From NCBI GenBank assembly GCA_037191015.1, contig JBBCKD010000011.1:1-64000 (forward strand): DNA of 64,000 bases. The letters run 5' to 3'. Source of the DNA: Ravibacter sp037191015 (GTDB lineage: Bacteria > Bacteroidota > Bacteroidia > Cytophagales > Spirosomataceae). Both the position numbers and the translations under genes were made by a program. Every line of letters begins with the position of its first letter. Position 1 is the first letter of the stretch. Below the pieces are notes generated by a model, which worked only from the letters and a program-made list of their open reading frames with translations, was not told the origin of the DNA and ran no database searches. Shown here in pieces: positions 35,349-44,040 of the stretch.

Positions 35349-36350
35349 ATGTCATTTTCAAGAATTACGGGAGTTGGTCATTATGTCCCGGAGAATATTG
35401 TCACCAATCAGGACCTCACCCGGTGGATGGATACTTCCGACGAATGGATCAGGGAGCGCACCGGGATCAGGGAGCGGAGATTTTTTGAGTACGGTAAAGA
35501 CACCAATGCCAGCATGGCGGCGCAGGCGTGCAGGATAGCGCAGGAAAGAGCGGGGAGGACTACGGACGAGATCGATGTCATTATTTATGCGACCATTACC
35601 CCGGACTACTTTTTCCCGGGGAGTGCTTTCCTGATGCAGAGAGAGCTGGGTATGGAGACCAAACCCGTGATCGACATCAGGCAGCAGTGTTCAGGGTTTG
35701 TGTACGCGATTTCCATCGCCGACCAGTTTATCAAAACCGGGATGTATAAAAAAGCGCTCGTAATTGGGGCCGAAATACAATCTACCTGGATAGATAAAAG
35801 CACTTCCGGCCGGAATGTGGCCGTTATTTTCGGTGACGGCGCGGGAGCTGTGGTAGTAGAGGCGACGGAGCAGACCGACAGGCGAATTTTGTCGACGCAT
35901 CTCCATGCCGACGGGCGCTTTGCCGAAGATCTGTACGTGAAGGACCCGGGTTCGAGCCGGGAAACCAGGGCTGCTACCCACGAAATGGTAGATGAGGGCG
36001 GATTTAATGTGGTGATGAACGGCAATACCGTTTTTAAGCATGCAGTCGTCCGCTTTGAAGAAGTAATAAGGGAGGCGCTGGAGGCCAACGGGCTTTCTGA
36101 AAATGATATTTCGTTGCTGATTCCCCATCAGGCCAATATCAGGATCAGCGAGTATGTCAGGCAGAAAATGGGGCTGCCGGAAGAAAAAGTGATGAACAAT
36201 ATCCAGAAATATGGCAACACCACTGCCGCTTCGATACCGATAGCGCTTTCAGAAGCGTGGGAGCAGGGACGGGTGAAGCCGGGCGACCTGCTCTGCTTTG
36301 CTGCTTTTGGAAGCGGCTTTACCTGGGCCTCTGCTTTGGTGAGATGGTAA
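35349..36350 (+). CDS. fabH: β-Ketoacyl-ACP synthase III
   Basis: A 333-residue thiolase-fold enzyme that condenses an acyl-CoA primer with malonyl-ACP to start fatty acid synthesis. The catalytic triad is visible: C114 (RQQCSGFVYA), H260 (LIPHQANIR) and N290 (KYGNTTAASIPIAL). It is full length. The DTSDEWIRERTGIRERR N-terminal segment and FGDGAGAVVVE are FabH hallmarks. It lies 47 bases after pssA, which fits shared lipid-synthesis control, and 12 bases before the BamA/TamA-like gene. Bacteroidota often hold more than one FabH-like enzyme, so a specialised role cannot be excluded. Confidence 0.93.
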   Translation: MSFSRITGVGHYVPENIVTNQDLTRWMDTSDEWIRERTGIRERRFFEYGKDTNASMAAQACRIAQERAGRTTDEIDVIIYATITPDYFFPGSAFLMQRELGMETKPVIDIRQQCSGFVYAISIADQFIKTGMYKKALVIGAEIQSTWIDKSTSGRNVAVIFGDGAGAVVVEATEQTDRRILSTHLHADGRFAEDLYVKDPGSSRETRAATHEMVDEGGFNVVMNGNTVFKHAVVRFEEVIREALEANGLSENDISLLIPHQANIRISEYVRQKMGLPEEKVMNNIQKYGNTTAASIPIALSEAWEQGRVKPGDLLCFAAFGSGFTWASALVRW

Positions 36351-36362
36351 ACGTTACCTGTT

Positions 36363-37760
36363 GTGAAAAATATTACTCTGTTTGTATGGTGGTTGTTTCT
36401 GATGAGTCCGGAAGCCCTGGCGCTGACCGATTCAACCCGTACGACAGTGGTCAGGGATATATTCCTGGAGGGGAACTACCGTACCCGGCCGGGCATTATT
36501 TTCCGCGAGCTCGACATTGAAAAGGGAGACACTATCCCGGTTCCCCGGCTTGGCGAGCTGCTCGAGATCGACCGGCGGAAGGTAGTCAATACGAATCTTT
36601 TTGTTACGGTTAATTTCGAGCCTGCCTACACGGAAGACTCCGCCTATGTGGACCTGCATCTGAAACTAAAGGAGCGCTGGTACATTTTCGGTCTCCCGGT
36701 ATTCCAGCTGGCCGACCGGAATTTCAACGAATGGTGGTACGACAGGAACCGCGATTTCAGCCGTATTACCTACGGAGCCTATATCAGCCACAATAACGTG
36801 AGCGGGCGCAACGACCGGCTCCGGCTCCTCATCGAGCTCGGGTTTATCCCCAAGTATGAGCTGTCCTATTCAATGCCTTATATAGACAAAAAGATGAAGA
36901 TCGGCCTGAACGGCGGGGTATCGTATATAACCAATAAGGCGCTGGCGTTCCGTACCTGGAACGACAAGCTGGATTTTATGCCGAGCGAATCGATTACCAG
37001 GCGCCGTTTTTACTTTTATATAGCGCCTTCCTACAGGAGCAGGTTTTATGGCTTTCATACCATGGATGTCCGTTGGGTGAACACGACGATCGGCGATACG
37101 GTATTGACCAGGAACCCGCATTACCTGTTTGACGGCCAGACGCGGCAAAGGTATTTCCAGCTCACTTATACCTATAATTTCAACAAGAGAGATATAGGCC
37201 AGTATCCGCTCCGGGGCTATAATATTGCGCTCCAGGCGAGTAAAAGAGGTGTCTTGCCCGGTGATGATGTGGATCAGGGATATGTTTACGGTATCTACCG
37301 GCATTTTTTTCCCCTGGGAGGCAGGTTTTTCTTTAATACGGGTGTAAGGCTGCGCGCAGCTTTCCCGGCCCGGGTCCCTTATGTCAATATGGTAGGGCTG
37401 GGCTACAGGCTGGACCTGGTGCGGGGATACGAGCTCTACGTGGTGGATGGGCAGCACTACGGCATCCTGCAAAATGAAGTTAAATACAGGCTTTTCGAAA
37501 CCGAAAAGGTCATCAAATGGCTCCCGAGGCAGTTCGGCACCATCCCGCTCGCACTCTACCTCAATACTTTTGCCGATGCCGGCTACATACGGAACCAGGT
37601 GCCGGAATGGAGCAACAGCAGGCTCGGTAACAAGCTTTTGTCGGGCGCCGGGGTCGGTCTTGATTTTGTCACATTTTATAACCTGGTATACCGGTTGAAT
37701 TACTCGTTCAACGCCGAAGGCGAGCGCAGGCTTTTTTTCTCGGTTGCACGTGAATTCTGA
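36363..37760 (+). CDS. BamA/TamA-like outer membrane β-barrel protein
   Basis: A 465-residue outer-membrane protein. A GTG start 12 bases after fabH gives a signal peptide (MKNITLFVWWLFLMSPEALA). The next in-frame ATG would remove it. One POTRA-like domain follows at about 25-105 (VVRDIFLEGNYRTRPGIIFREL … KVVNTNLFVTVNFEP). A β-barrel of the bacterial surface antigen (D15/Omp85) type fills the rest, rich in alternating aromatic residues and ending FFSVAREF with a terminal Phe. One POTRA and a short barrel set it apart from full BamA (five POTRAs). It may insert a subset of proteins or lipids. Exact role unknown. Confidence 0.82.
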   Translation: MKNITLFVWWLFLMSPEALALTDSTRTTVVRDIFLEGNYRTRPGIIFRELDIEKGDTIPVPRLGELLEIDRRKVVNTNLFVTVNFEPAYTEDSAYVDLHLKLKERWYIFGLPVFQLADRNFNEWWYDRNRDFSRITYGAYISHNNVSGRNDRLRLLIELGFIPKYELSYSMPYIDKKMKIGLNGGVSYITNKALAFRTWNDKLDFMPSESITRRRFYFYIAPSYRSRFYGFHTMDVRWVNTTIGDTVLTRNPHYLFDGQTRQRYFQLTYTYNFNKRDIGQYPLRGYNIALQASKRGVLPGDDVDQGYVYGIYRHFFPLGGRFFFNTGVRLRAAFPARVPYVNMVGLGYRLDLVRGYELYVVDGQHYGILQNEVKYRLFETEKVIKWLPRQFGTIPLALYLNTFADAGYIRNQVPEWSNSRLGNKLLSGAGVGLDFVTFYNLVYRLNYSFNAEGERRLFFSVAREF

Positions 37761-37877
37761 CGTTTCCCGTTGTACATGAGCTATTTCTTTCGGAGTTTTG
37801 TGAAAAGAAAAACCTCATTAAATAAAACAGAACCGGATTCGGTAAAGGATACGGGAAAAGACTTCTTCTTTAAAATT

Positions 37878-38495
37878 ATGCCTGGAAAAAATACTATCGT
37901 CAACTTATTATGCTTTTTGTTGCTTCTTCTTTTGTTTGCAGGCTGCAGCAACCAGGCTGGTTCGGAAAATGAAGAAGCAGACGACGTAACGGAGCTCCCC
38001 CAAAACCTGCAGGAGAGCGAGGAGTATAAGCTGTGGGAATTGATATTGGGCGACTACCAGGACGGGTTGTTCAGGGGGGTGTCTTTCAACGATTCCAGGG
38101 AAAAGGTGCAGATCACGGAGACATTCGAAGTTTTCGAGGAACTGCCTTCGCAAATAGGGTATACACATGATACCAGGGAGCTGGAAACCATAGATGTATA
38201 CTATTATTTCTCGGATGAACAGCTCGTCACCAGGATTGTGGTGGATGTTTTTCTTAACGGCGAGTCTTCCGCCGACAGGCTTTGGGAAATATCAGGATGG
38301 TATTTCAACTCCCGTTTCGGCCCCGTTGCCGAGTCGTCGGATGTAAAGAAGGTCTGGCAGTCGGCGGAGGCTAATGTCACGGTGGAAAATGTTTCGGGCG
38401 GGATCGATCACGGGCTGAAAATCACATTTGTCCCGGCCGGCAGGGATGTTGTGGCGGAAAAGGGATTTTTGAAAACCATTAAGAGGTTGTCGTGA
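37878..38495 (+). CDS. Putative lipoprotein of unknown function
   Basis: A 205-residue protein without a family I recognise. I chose the ATG at 37878 because it gives a lipoprotein signal (NLLCFLLLLLLFAGC, with the Cys at residue 21). An upstream in-frame ATG at 37770 would add 36 polar residues before the hydrophobic stretch. After an acidic linker (GSENEEADDVTE) the domain at about 45-200 alternates strands and helices (ETIDVYYYFSDEQLVTRIVVDVF, LKITFVPAGRD). It overlaps the cyclophilin gene by 4 bases if the latter starts at GTG. Its place among envelope genes suggests a periplasmic or outer-membrane role. Confidence 0.7.
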   Translation: MPGKNTIVNLLCFLLLLLLFAGCSNQAGSENEEADDVTELPQNLQESEEYKLWELILGDYQDGLFRGVSFNDSREKVQITETFEVFEELPSQIGYTHDTRELETIDVYYYFSDEQLVTRIVVDVFLNGESSADRLWEISGWYFNSRFGPVAESSDVKKVWQSAEANVTVENVSGGIDHGLKITFVPAGRDVVAEKGFLKTIKRLS

Positions 38496-39244
38496 TAAAA
38501 ATTATTATGAACAGAGCGGTTTCGGGAAGGTCGGGGCGCCAGCTTTCGCTGCTGATCGTAACGGCGCCTCTATGGGTACTGTACGGAGCGGAAGCACAGG
38601 AGAAAAAGCTGTCGCCAAGGAAGGACTACCTGGTTACCATCGGGACCCCGGCAGGTGATATGACCGTGCTGCTCTCGGAAAAGACGCCTTTGCACAGGGA
38701 AAACTTTATCCGGCTGGCGAAGGAGGGTTTTTATGACGGGCTTCTCTTTCACAGGGTTATCGAAGGTTTTATGATCCAGGGCGGCGACCCGGGATCCAGG
38801 GACGCGCCTGCGGGCGCTCCGTTGGGAAGCGGCAGCCACGGTACGCGGATCCCGGCTGAGTTTAATCCCGCGCTATACCATAAAAAGGGGGCATTGGCGG
38901 CAGCAAGGGACAATAACCCCCGAAAAGAATCGAGCGGGTGCCAGTTTTATATCGTGCAGGGTAAGAAATGGAAGGAAGATGAACTGGGCAGGCAGATTGA
39001 GAGGGCTTCCAGAAAACCTGCCGATGACCAGAAAAATACCTATATTACCCTCGGAGGCACTCCGCATCTCGACGGGAATTATACTGTTTTCGGAGAGGTG
39101 ATAGACGGGCTGGACTTGATCGATAAAGTGGCTTCGGCCAAAACGGACGCCCGCGACAGACCGGTGGAAAATATTCCTATGAAAGTGGAGGTAAAAGTCT
39201 GGAAAAAGAAAAAGATTTCTAAAAAATTCAATTATCAATATTGA
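38492..39244 (+). CDS. Exported cyclophilin-type peptidyl-prolyl isomerase
   Basis: A protein of about 250 residues that speeds cis-trans prolyl isomerisation, probably in the periplasm given its N-terminal hydrophobic segment (LSLLIVTAPLWVLYGAEAQ). Cyclophilin motifs: ENFIRLAKEGFYDGLLFHRVIEGFMIQGGDP, with the catalytic Arg in FHRV, then GALAAARDNNPRKESSGCQFYIV and the C-terminal GNYTVFGEVIDGLDLID. The start may be GTG 38492 (AGAGG five bases upstream, 4-base overlap with the lipoprotein) or ATG 38507. An insertion between CQFYIV and ITLGGTPHLDG is typical of Bacteroidota members. Confidence 0.9.
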   Translation: MIKIIMNRAVSGRSGRQLSLLIVTAPLWVLYGAEAQEKKLSPRKDYLVTIGTPAGDMTVLLSEKTPLHRENFIRLAKEGFYDGLLFHRVIEGFMIQGGDPGSRDAPAGAPLGSGSHGTRIPAEFNPALYHKKGALAAARDNNPRKESSGCQFYIVQGKKWKEDELGRQIERASRKPADDQKNTYITLGGTPHLDGNYTVFGEVIDGLDLIDKVASAKTDARDRPVENIPMKVEVKVWKKKKISKKFNYQY

Positions 39245-40158
39245 CAACGAAAGAGAGTAAAAAGACGATTTTGGTAACCGGCGCCAATGGCTTGCTCGGT
39301 CAGAAGCTGATCGAGGCGCTGCGGCAGGATGCTTCGGTACATACGATGGCAACGGCCAGGGGAGACAACAGGCTTCCTGTAAAGGATGGCTATACTTATT
39401 GGCCGATGGATATTACGGATGAGGAGCAGGTTAAGGAGGTGTTCGGAAAGACCCGTCCGGATATCGTTATCCATACTGCCGCCATGACCAACGTCGACCA
39501 GTGCGAGGCGGAAAAGGAAGATTGCTGGAAACAGAATGTCACCGCGGTGGAATTCCTGGCAAAAGCCTGCGAAGCGCACGATTCATTCCTGTTGCATCTC
39601 TCTACTGATTTCATATTTGACGGCCTGGCCGGTCCTTATGCCGAAGATGCCGAACCCAATCCCTTGAGCTTTTACGGCTGGAGCAAATATGCGGCAGAAA
39701 AGGCCGTAATGAGCAGCCGGATCCGTTGGGCGATAGCGCGGACCGTACTGGTATACGGCATTGCCCATGATATGAGCAGGAGCAATATCGTTCTCTGGGT
39801 AAAGAAATCGCTCGAAGACGGTAAAACCATTAACGTGGTGAATGACCAGTGGCGTACGCCCACCCTTGCGGAGGATCTCGCGGAGGGCTGCCTCCTTATC
39901 GCCCGTAAAGAGGCCTGCGGAGTCTATAATATTTCCGGCAGGGACCTGCTTACCCCTTACGATATGGCGCTGATGACGGCAGATTATTTTAACCTTGACA
40001 AAGGACTTATCCGGGAAGCGGATTCCTCGACGTTCACGCAGCCGGCCCGGAGACCTCCCAGGACCGGTTTCATTCTTGATAAATCTGTGAGAGATTTAGG
40101 ATATGCTCCGCATTCTTTTTCAGAAGGGATCAGCATCCTGGCAGCTCAGCTGAAGTAG
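39241..40158 (+). CDS. RmlD-like NAD(P)-dependent sugar nucleotide reductase
   Basis: A 305-residue extended short-chain dehydrogenase related to dTDP-4-dehydrorhamnose reductase. It has the nucleotide-binding motif TGANGLLGQ, the DIVIHTAAMTNVDQCE segment, and the catalytic YxxxK in FYGWSKYAAE. The start is a TTG whose TTGA overlaps the stop of the cyclophilin gene by 4 bases. No nearer in-frame ATG exists, so coupled translation is likely. The other rhamnose genes (rmlA, B, C) are absent here, so the sugar nucleotide substrate is unproven and a different dehydrogenase role is possible. It is the last gene before a terminator. Confidence 0.85.
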   Translation: MTTKESKKTILVTGANGLLGQKLIEALRQDASVHTMATARGDNRLPVKDGYTYWPMDITDEEQVKEVFGKTRPDIVIHTAAMTNVDQCEAEKEDCWKQNVTAVEFLAKACEAHDSFLLHLSTDFIFDGLAGPYAEDAEPNPLSFYGWSKYAAEKAVMSSRIRWAIARTVLVYGIAHDMSRSNIVLWVKKSLEDGKTINVVNDQWRTPTLAEDLAEGCLLIARKEACGVYNISGRDLLTPYDMALMTADYFNLDKGLIREADSSTFTQPARRPPRTGFILDKSVRDLGYAPHSFSEGISILAAQLK

Positions 40159-40171
40159 GTTCTGGAATTTT

Positions 40172-40214
40172 AAACAGGCAGCTGCCGATCCTGCGGCAGC
40201 CCCTGTTTGTTTTA
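40172..40214 (+). terminator. Terminator of the MBL-to-RmlD gene group
   Basis: A two-part stem (AAACAGG/CCTGTTT outside, GCTGCCG/CGGCAGC inside, with a small internal bulge) runs into GTTTTACTT, 13 bases after the stop codon of the RmlD-like gene. Confidence 0.8.
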
Positions 40215-40271
40215 CTTAACCCACTAAAAGTATAGAAATTGCATAGCCGGACCAATATTCGGTGTGGATAT

Positions 40272-40640
40272 TTAAAGTACGGCTGAAAGTATCTGGTTGA
40301 TTTCTCTGGATTTTCTTCGCGAAACAAGAACCTCTTTTCCACCTGCCATCGTAATGGTCCTGTCCTGACCGGCATAATCTACGATGTGGTTGGTGTTGAT
40401 CAGATAGGATTTATGTATCCGCACAAAGTCGTTGTTTTCGTTCAGCGACATATGGAGGTTTTTAATTGTTCTCGCAACAAGGTATTTCTTGCCCGAGTAG
40501 GTATATATATAGGTATAGTTACCTTCTCCCTCCAGGCAGGTAATGTCCGGCGGGGCTAAAAAAATAGTATTCTTGACACTGTGGATCAGGATTGTCCGAC
40601 CCGCATCCATGCTTTGCGGATTGTTACTTGAAATTTTCAT
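40272..40640 (-). CDS. Stand-alone LytTR DNA-binding protein
   Basis: A 122-residue transcription regulator consisting of a LytTR domain only, with no receiver domain. Typical features are ILIHSVKNTIFLAPPDITCLE, the GEGNYTYIYTYSGKKYLVARTIKNL strand pair, and DFVRIHKSYLINTNHI, the DNA-contacting segment. Without a receiver it must be controlled by its own level, a partner or a ligand. It is divergent from pheS across a 337-base gap that holds three ACGTAT repeats. Autoregulation through that gap is plausible but unproven. Confidence 0.88.
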   Translation of the reverse strand: MKISSNNPQSMDAGRTILIHSVKNTIFLAPPDITCLEGEGNYTYIYTYSGKKYLVARTIKNLHMSLNENNDFVRIHKSYLINTNHIVDYAGQDRTITMAGGKEVLVSRRKSREINQILSAVL

Positions 40641-40809
40641 GATTAAGTACGGTTAGGTTGGGAACTGTGTACCTTATTGTTGAGCATGTTAGTCGTAAAG
40701 ATAGGTTGTTAGGTAAACAAAAGCGAGCAGGCAGAGATAGTGATGTTTTTGTAATGCGCTTATAATCAGTTGTTTAATTTGTGGTCTGGAGTGTAAGTTG
40801 CGTAATAGT

Positions 40810-40837
40810 ACGTATGAAATCACGTATTTTTACGTAT
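40810..40837. repeat. Three ACGTAT direct repeats, possible regulator site
   Basis: ACGTAT occurs at 40810-40815, 40822-40827 and 40832-40837, with start-to-start spacing of 12 and 10 bases, close to one helical turn. LytTR-family regulators bind paired direct repeats spaced about this far apart, and the neighbouring gene encodes a LytTR protein. This is an inference only. Confidence 0.4.
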
Positions 40838-40913
40838 ATATGCCGGACCTGCTTTTTTGCCGCCGGGGAAAACAAAACGCAGGAGAAAAGGAGGGCTACG
40901 TTTAAACATTGAA

Positions 40914-40921
40914 TATATTTG
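40914..40921 (+). promoter_or_regulatory. Possible -7 element of pheS
   Basis: TATATTTG matches TAnnTTTG and lies 57 bases before the pheS ATG. No TTG is found 17-23 bases upstream, so the assignment is weak. Confidence 0.35.
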
Positions 40922-40977
40922 CCTTTAAATCCAGAGATCACTGTATTCTCGGCAAACCAGGTATTTAATAGTTTAAA

Positions 40978-42009
40978 ATGATAGGCGGAGTAAAAGAATT
41001 ACTGCAGCAGATAAAGGATAAGGCGGTTAGTAACAGGGAAGAGTTGGAAGCGTTCAGGCTTGAATACCTGAGTAAAAAAGGGAAAGTAGCTGCGTTATTT
41101 GAAGAGCTTAAAAATGTTCAGAAAGAAGACCGCCGGGCATTCGGTGCGGAACTGAATAATCTTAAAAACCTGGCCCAGAGCAGGTTTGACGAATGGGCGG
41201 AAACTCTTGGCAGGCAGGCCGGGTCGTCAGCAAAGGCTGAGCCGGATTTTACCCTTCCCGTACCGCCTTTCAGCTACGGAAGCCTGCACCCGCTTACGCT
41301 GACCAAAAAACGCATTTCCGAAATTTTCTCGAGAATGGGTTTTGATGTTACCGACGGCCCGGAAGTAGAAACGGACTGGTTCAATTTCGGGGCGCTGAAT
41401 TTTGCCGACAACCACCCGGCCCGGGAAATGCAGGATACATTTTTTATTGAAAAAGGAAAAGGGAAAGACGATGTGCTGCTCAGGACCCATACTTCCAACG
41501 TGCAGATCAGGCTTTTAAATAATAAGAAGCCCCCGGTAAGGAGTATCATGCCGGGGCGCGTATTCAGAAACGAGGCGATATCGGCACGGGCGCATTGTAT
41601 TTTTCACCAGGTAGAAGGCCTCTATGTAGACCGCAATGTGAGCTTCAAGGACCTGAAGGATACGCTCTATTATTTTGCCAAGGAGATGTTCGGCAAGGAG
41701 TCGAAAATAAGGCTCAGACCGTCTTTTTTCCCTTTTACGGAGCCCAGCGCCGAAATTGACGTTACCTGTTTTATATGTAAGGGGAAAGGATGTAATATCT
41801 GCAAGCATTCGGGATGGGTAGAGATTGCCGGATCGGGAATGGTGGATCCCAATGTATTGCGCAATTGCGGGATAGATCCCGAAGTATTTACCGGGTTTGC
41901 CTTCGGGATGGGCATCGAGCGGATTGCCATGCTCAGGTATGATATCAAGGATCTCAGGCTGTTTACGGAAAATGATGTCCGCTTTTTAAGACAGTTTTCA
42001 GGGGCCTGA
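40978..42009 (+). CDS. pheS: Phenylalanyl-tRNA synthetase α subunit
   Basis: A 343-residue class II aminoacyl-tRNA synthetase α chain; with PheT it charges tRNA-Phe. The N-terminal coiled coil (about 1-85) contacts tRNA. Class II motifs follow: HPLTLTKKRISEIFSRMGFDV, the ALNFADNHPAREMQDTFF block, VLLRTHTSNVQIR, GRVFRNEAISARAHCIFHQVEGL (motif 2), and GFAFGMGIERIAMLRY (motif 3). The Zn-like CFICKGKGCNICKHSGWVEIAGSGMV loop is typical of Bacteroidota. pheT is not adjacent; an EEP-family gene follows 12 bases downstream. Confidence 0.97.
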   Translation: MIGGVKELLQQIKDKAVSNREELEAFRLEYLSKKGKVAALFEELKNVQKEDRRAFGAELNNLKNLAQSRFDEWAETLGRQAGSSAKAEPDFTLPVPPFSYGSLHPLTLTKKRISEIFSRMGFDVTDGPEVETDWFNFGALNFADNHPAREMQDTFFIEKGKGKDDVLLRTHTSNVQIRLLNNKKPPVRSIMPGRVFRNEAISARAHCIFHQVEGLYVDRNVSFKDLKDTLYYFAKEMFGKESKIRLRPSFFPFTEPSAEIDVTCFICKGKGCNICKHSGWVEIAGSGMVDPNVLRNCGIDPEVFTGFAFGMGIERIAMLRYDIKDLRLFTENDVRFLRQFSGA

Positions 42010-42021
42010 TCTGTAAACATT

Positions 42022-43113
42022 ATGCGTTGGATAAGTAAGCTTGCAGGCTCCCTACATCTTTTATTCTGCGTCTATACTTTACTTGTTTATGCGCTGTGTT
42101 ACTGGCCGGTTTCTTCCCATTGGATTTCGGGGTTCCTTACGATGTCGCTGCCGCTGGCGGTACTTGCACATGTTTTGATCATTGTCTTCGGAGGCGTTCT
42201 CGGAATGAGGCGGATTGCGATGAGAAGCCTTGTGATGGTGCTCATCTCTTTCCCTTTCTGGGGCCGGACTTTCAGGTTCGGGGAAAGCAGGGAAGGGGGC
42301 GATAAAAATCTCAGGCTGCTGAGCTACAATATCCATCAGCTGGGGATAGGAATAAAGACACAGCAGGGGGAAGAGTCGCTGATCTCCCGGGAGGGCATCG
42401 AATGGCTGAAGGACCTGAACCCGGATATCATGTGTTTCCAGGAAGCTTACCAGTCGGCGGGAAAAGACAGAGACCTTGTGGGAGCCATGAAGAAAATCGG
42501 GTATGGCCAGTTCGTGATGGCAGACCCGCCTCCGAATAAAAAGTCAGGGATACAAAACGGCCTTGCGATCTTCTCAAGGCATAAGCTCAGGAACAGGGAA
42601 ACGAAGGTTTTCGGTGGTCAGAACGGCATGCTGAAATGTGATGTGATAGTCGGGACAGATACCCTGACTGTCATTAATGTGCATCTCCAGTCGATGACGC
42701 TGAACCTGAGAGAGCTCGTAGAGCAGCGGCAGATGGAAGGCCTGAAAAGCGAGTCGAGGAAAACTGTGTCGCGCCTGAAGAGCGGATTCGAAAAGCGGGA
42801 CGACCAGATCAGGTCGCTGGAAGAGTGGATAGAACAGGCCCGCTACCCGGTGGTCGTCTGCGGGGACTTTAACGAGACCCCTTACGGCTATGCGTATGGC
42901 CGTATTTCCAGATTACTTGCCAATAGTTTCGAATCGGGAGGCAGCGGCTTTGGTTTTACCTTTCGGAACCTGCCTTATTTTATCCGGATCGACAACCAGT
43001 TTTATGACCCGGATAAAATAGAGCTGGTAATGTTTAAAACGGTGAGAGGCGTTGCTTTCTCAGATCATCGCCCCGTCGTCTCTGATTACATAGTTAAGAG
43101 CCGGGACGAGTAG
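42022..43113 (+). CDS. Membrane-anchored endonuclease/exonuclease/phosphatase-family protein
   Basis: A 363-residue protein. About 75 N-terminal residues form two to three membrane helices. An EEP (DNase I-like) catalytic domain follows from about 95: LRLLSYNIHQLGIG, DIMCFQEAYQSAG (metal-binding Glu), VINVHLQSM, VVCGDFNETPYGYAYGRI (catalytic Asp/Asn) and FSDHRPVVSDY (catalytic His). The catalytic domain probably faces the periplasm. Substrates in the superfamily range from nucleic acids to phospholipids and inositol phosphates, so none is assigned. It lies 12 bases after pheS, and this pairing is probably co-transcribed. Confidence 0.88.
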   Translation: MRWISKLAGSLHLLFCVYTLLVYALCYWPVSSHWISGFLTMSLPLAVLAHVLIIVFGGVLGMRRIAMRSLVMVLISFPFWGRTFRFGESREGGDKNLRLLSYNIHQLGIGIKTQQGEESLISREGIEWLKDLNPDIMCFQEAYQSAGKDRDLVGAMKKIGYGQFVMADPPPNKKSGIQNGLAIFSRHKLRNRETKVFGGQNGMLKCDVIVGTDTLTVINVHLQSMTLNLRELVEQRQMEGLKSESRKTVSRLKSGFEKRDDQIRSLEEWIEQARYPVVVCGDFNETPYGYAYGRISRLLANSFESGGSGFGFTFRNLPYFIRIDNQFYDPDKIELVMFKTVRGVAFSDHRPVVSDYIVKSRDE

Positions 43114-43150
43114 CACATTGCGCCATCTCCGCTGAGACCTCGTTTTAGCC

Positions 43151-44017
43151 TCACACCGAGCAGATCTCAATGCTTTGCTTCAGAGAATCGAACCAGTCTC
43201 TTTTGGGAATGAATTCCTGCCCGACATACCCGTCATAGCCTGTGTCGGCGATCGCGCGCATAATGGCCGGGTAGAACAGCTCCTGGGTATCGTCTATCTC
43301 GTTCCTGCCCGGAACCCCGCCCGTGTGGAAATGTCCTATATACTGAATGTTTTCCCTGATATTGCGGATAACGTCACCCTCCATGATCTGCATGTGGTAG
43401 ATGTCGTATAGCAGCTTGAAACGATCCGACCCGATCCTTTTACATAATTCCACGCCCCAGGCGGTATGGTCGCACTGGTAATCCTTATGGTCTACCTTGC
43501 TGTTGAGCAATTCCATGATGAGCGTCACCTGGTGCTTTTCAGCGAAGGACATGAGCCGCTTCAGCCCCTTCTCACAGTTGACGAGCCCTTCCTCATCGTT
43601 TTTCCCGTTGCGGTTGCCCGAGAAGCAGATGAGCGTATTGTACCCGGCTTTGGCTACCAGCGGTATCACCTCTTCGTAAGAACGGATCAGTTCCTCGTGG
43701 TAGGCAATGTCGTTAAAGCCTTTTTCGATCCCCTTCCCTGCCCCGTGGGGAAGGGCGCAATACAAGCCGTGCGCTTTCAGCACGGGCCACTCCTTCGGCC
43801 CCATCAGCTCCACAGACCGGATCCCGATCTCCCTGACCGATTTACAGAATCCCTCGAGCGGAACTTTGCTGTAACACCATTTACAAACGGAGTGTTTAAT
43901 CCGGCTTGCTGAGGCTGCACCGGCTTTTGCCATAGCTTCGGAAGTAAGGCTACCTGAAAAAGCGGCGCCCACGGAGGCGCCGATTATTTTTTTGACAGCG
44001 TGACGTCTGTTTGACAT
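43151..44017 (-). CDS. Exported hydroxypyruvate isomerase-like TIM-barrel protein
   Basis: A protein of about 288 residues of the Hyi/xylose-isomerase-like family. I set the start at the ATG 44017, which gives a twin-arginine-type signal (MSNRRHAVKKIIGASVGAAF). An upstream in-frame ATG at 44077 would overlap the DUF1080 gene and bury that signal. Barrel motifs: VTLIMELLNSKVDH (metal-binding Glu), FKLLYDIYHMQIMEGDVI, YIGHFHTGGVPGRNEIDD and DGYVGQEFIPKRD (last metal Glu). Periplasmic isomerisation or epimerisation of a sugar-like molecule is likely. The DUF1080 gene lies 23 bases upstream, so the two probably act together. Confidence 0.85.
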   Translation of the reverse strand: MSNRRHAVKKIIGASVGAAFSGSLTSEAMAKAGAASASRIKHSVCKWCYSKVPLEGFCKSVREIGIRSVELMGPKEWPVLKAHGLYCALPHGAGKGIEKGFNDIAYHEELIRSYEEVIPLVAKAGYNTLICFSGNRNGKNDEEGLVNCEKGLKRLMSFAEKHQVTLIMELLNSKVDHKDYQCDHTAWGVELCKRIGSDRFKLLYDIYHMQIMEGDVIRNIRENIQYIGHFHTGGVPGRNEIDDTQELFYPAIMRAIADTGYDGYVGQEFIPKRDWFDSLKQSIEICSV

Positions 44018-44040
44018 AAGTTTGCCTGACCGGTTTTGAG

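Larger units (their letters stand above)
40641..40977. other. Intergenic region between solo LytTR gene and pheS
   Basis: A gap of 337 bases with no gene. It holds GTTAGGT-like repeats near 40650-40710, three ACGTAT repeats at 40810-40837, and a possible pheS -7 element at 40914-40921. No T-box or leader-peptide attenuator for pheS was recognised. Confidence 0.6.

Noticed and set aside
40641..40977. T-box or attenuator for pheS
   Set aside because: No leader peptide with Phe codons, anti-terminator pair or T-box sequence was seen.
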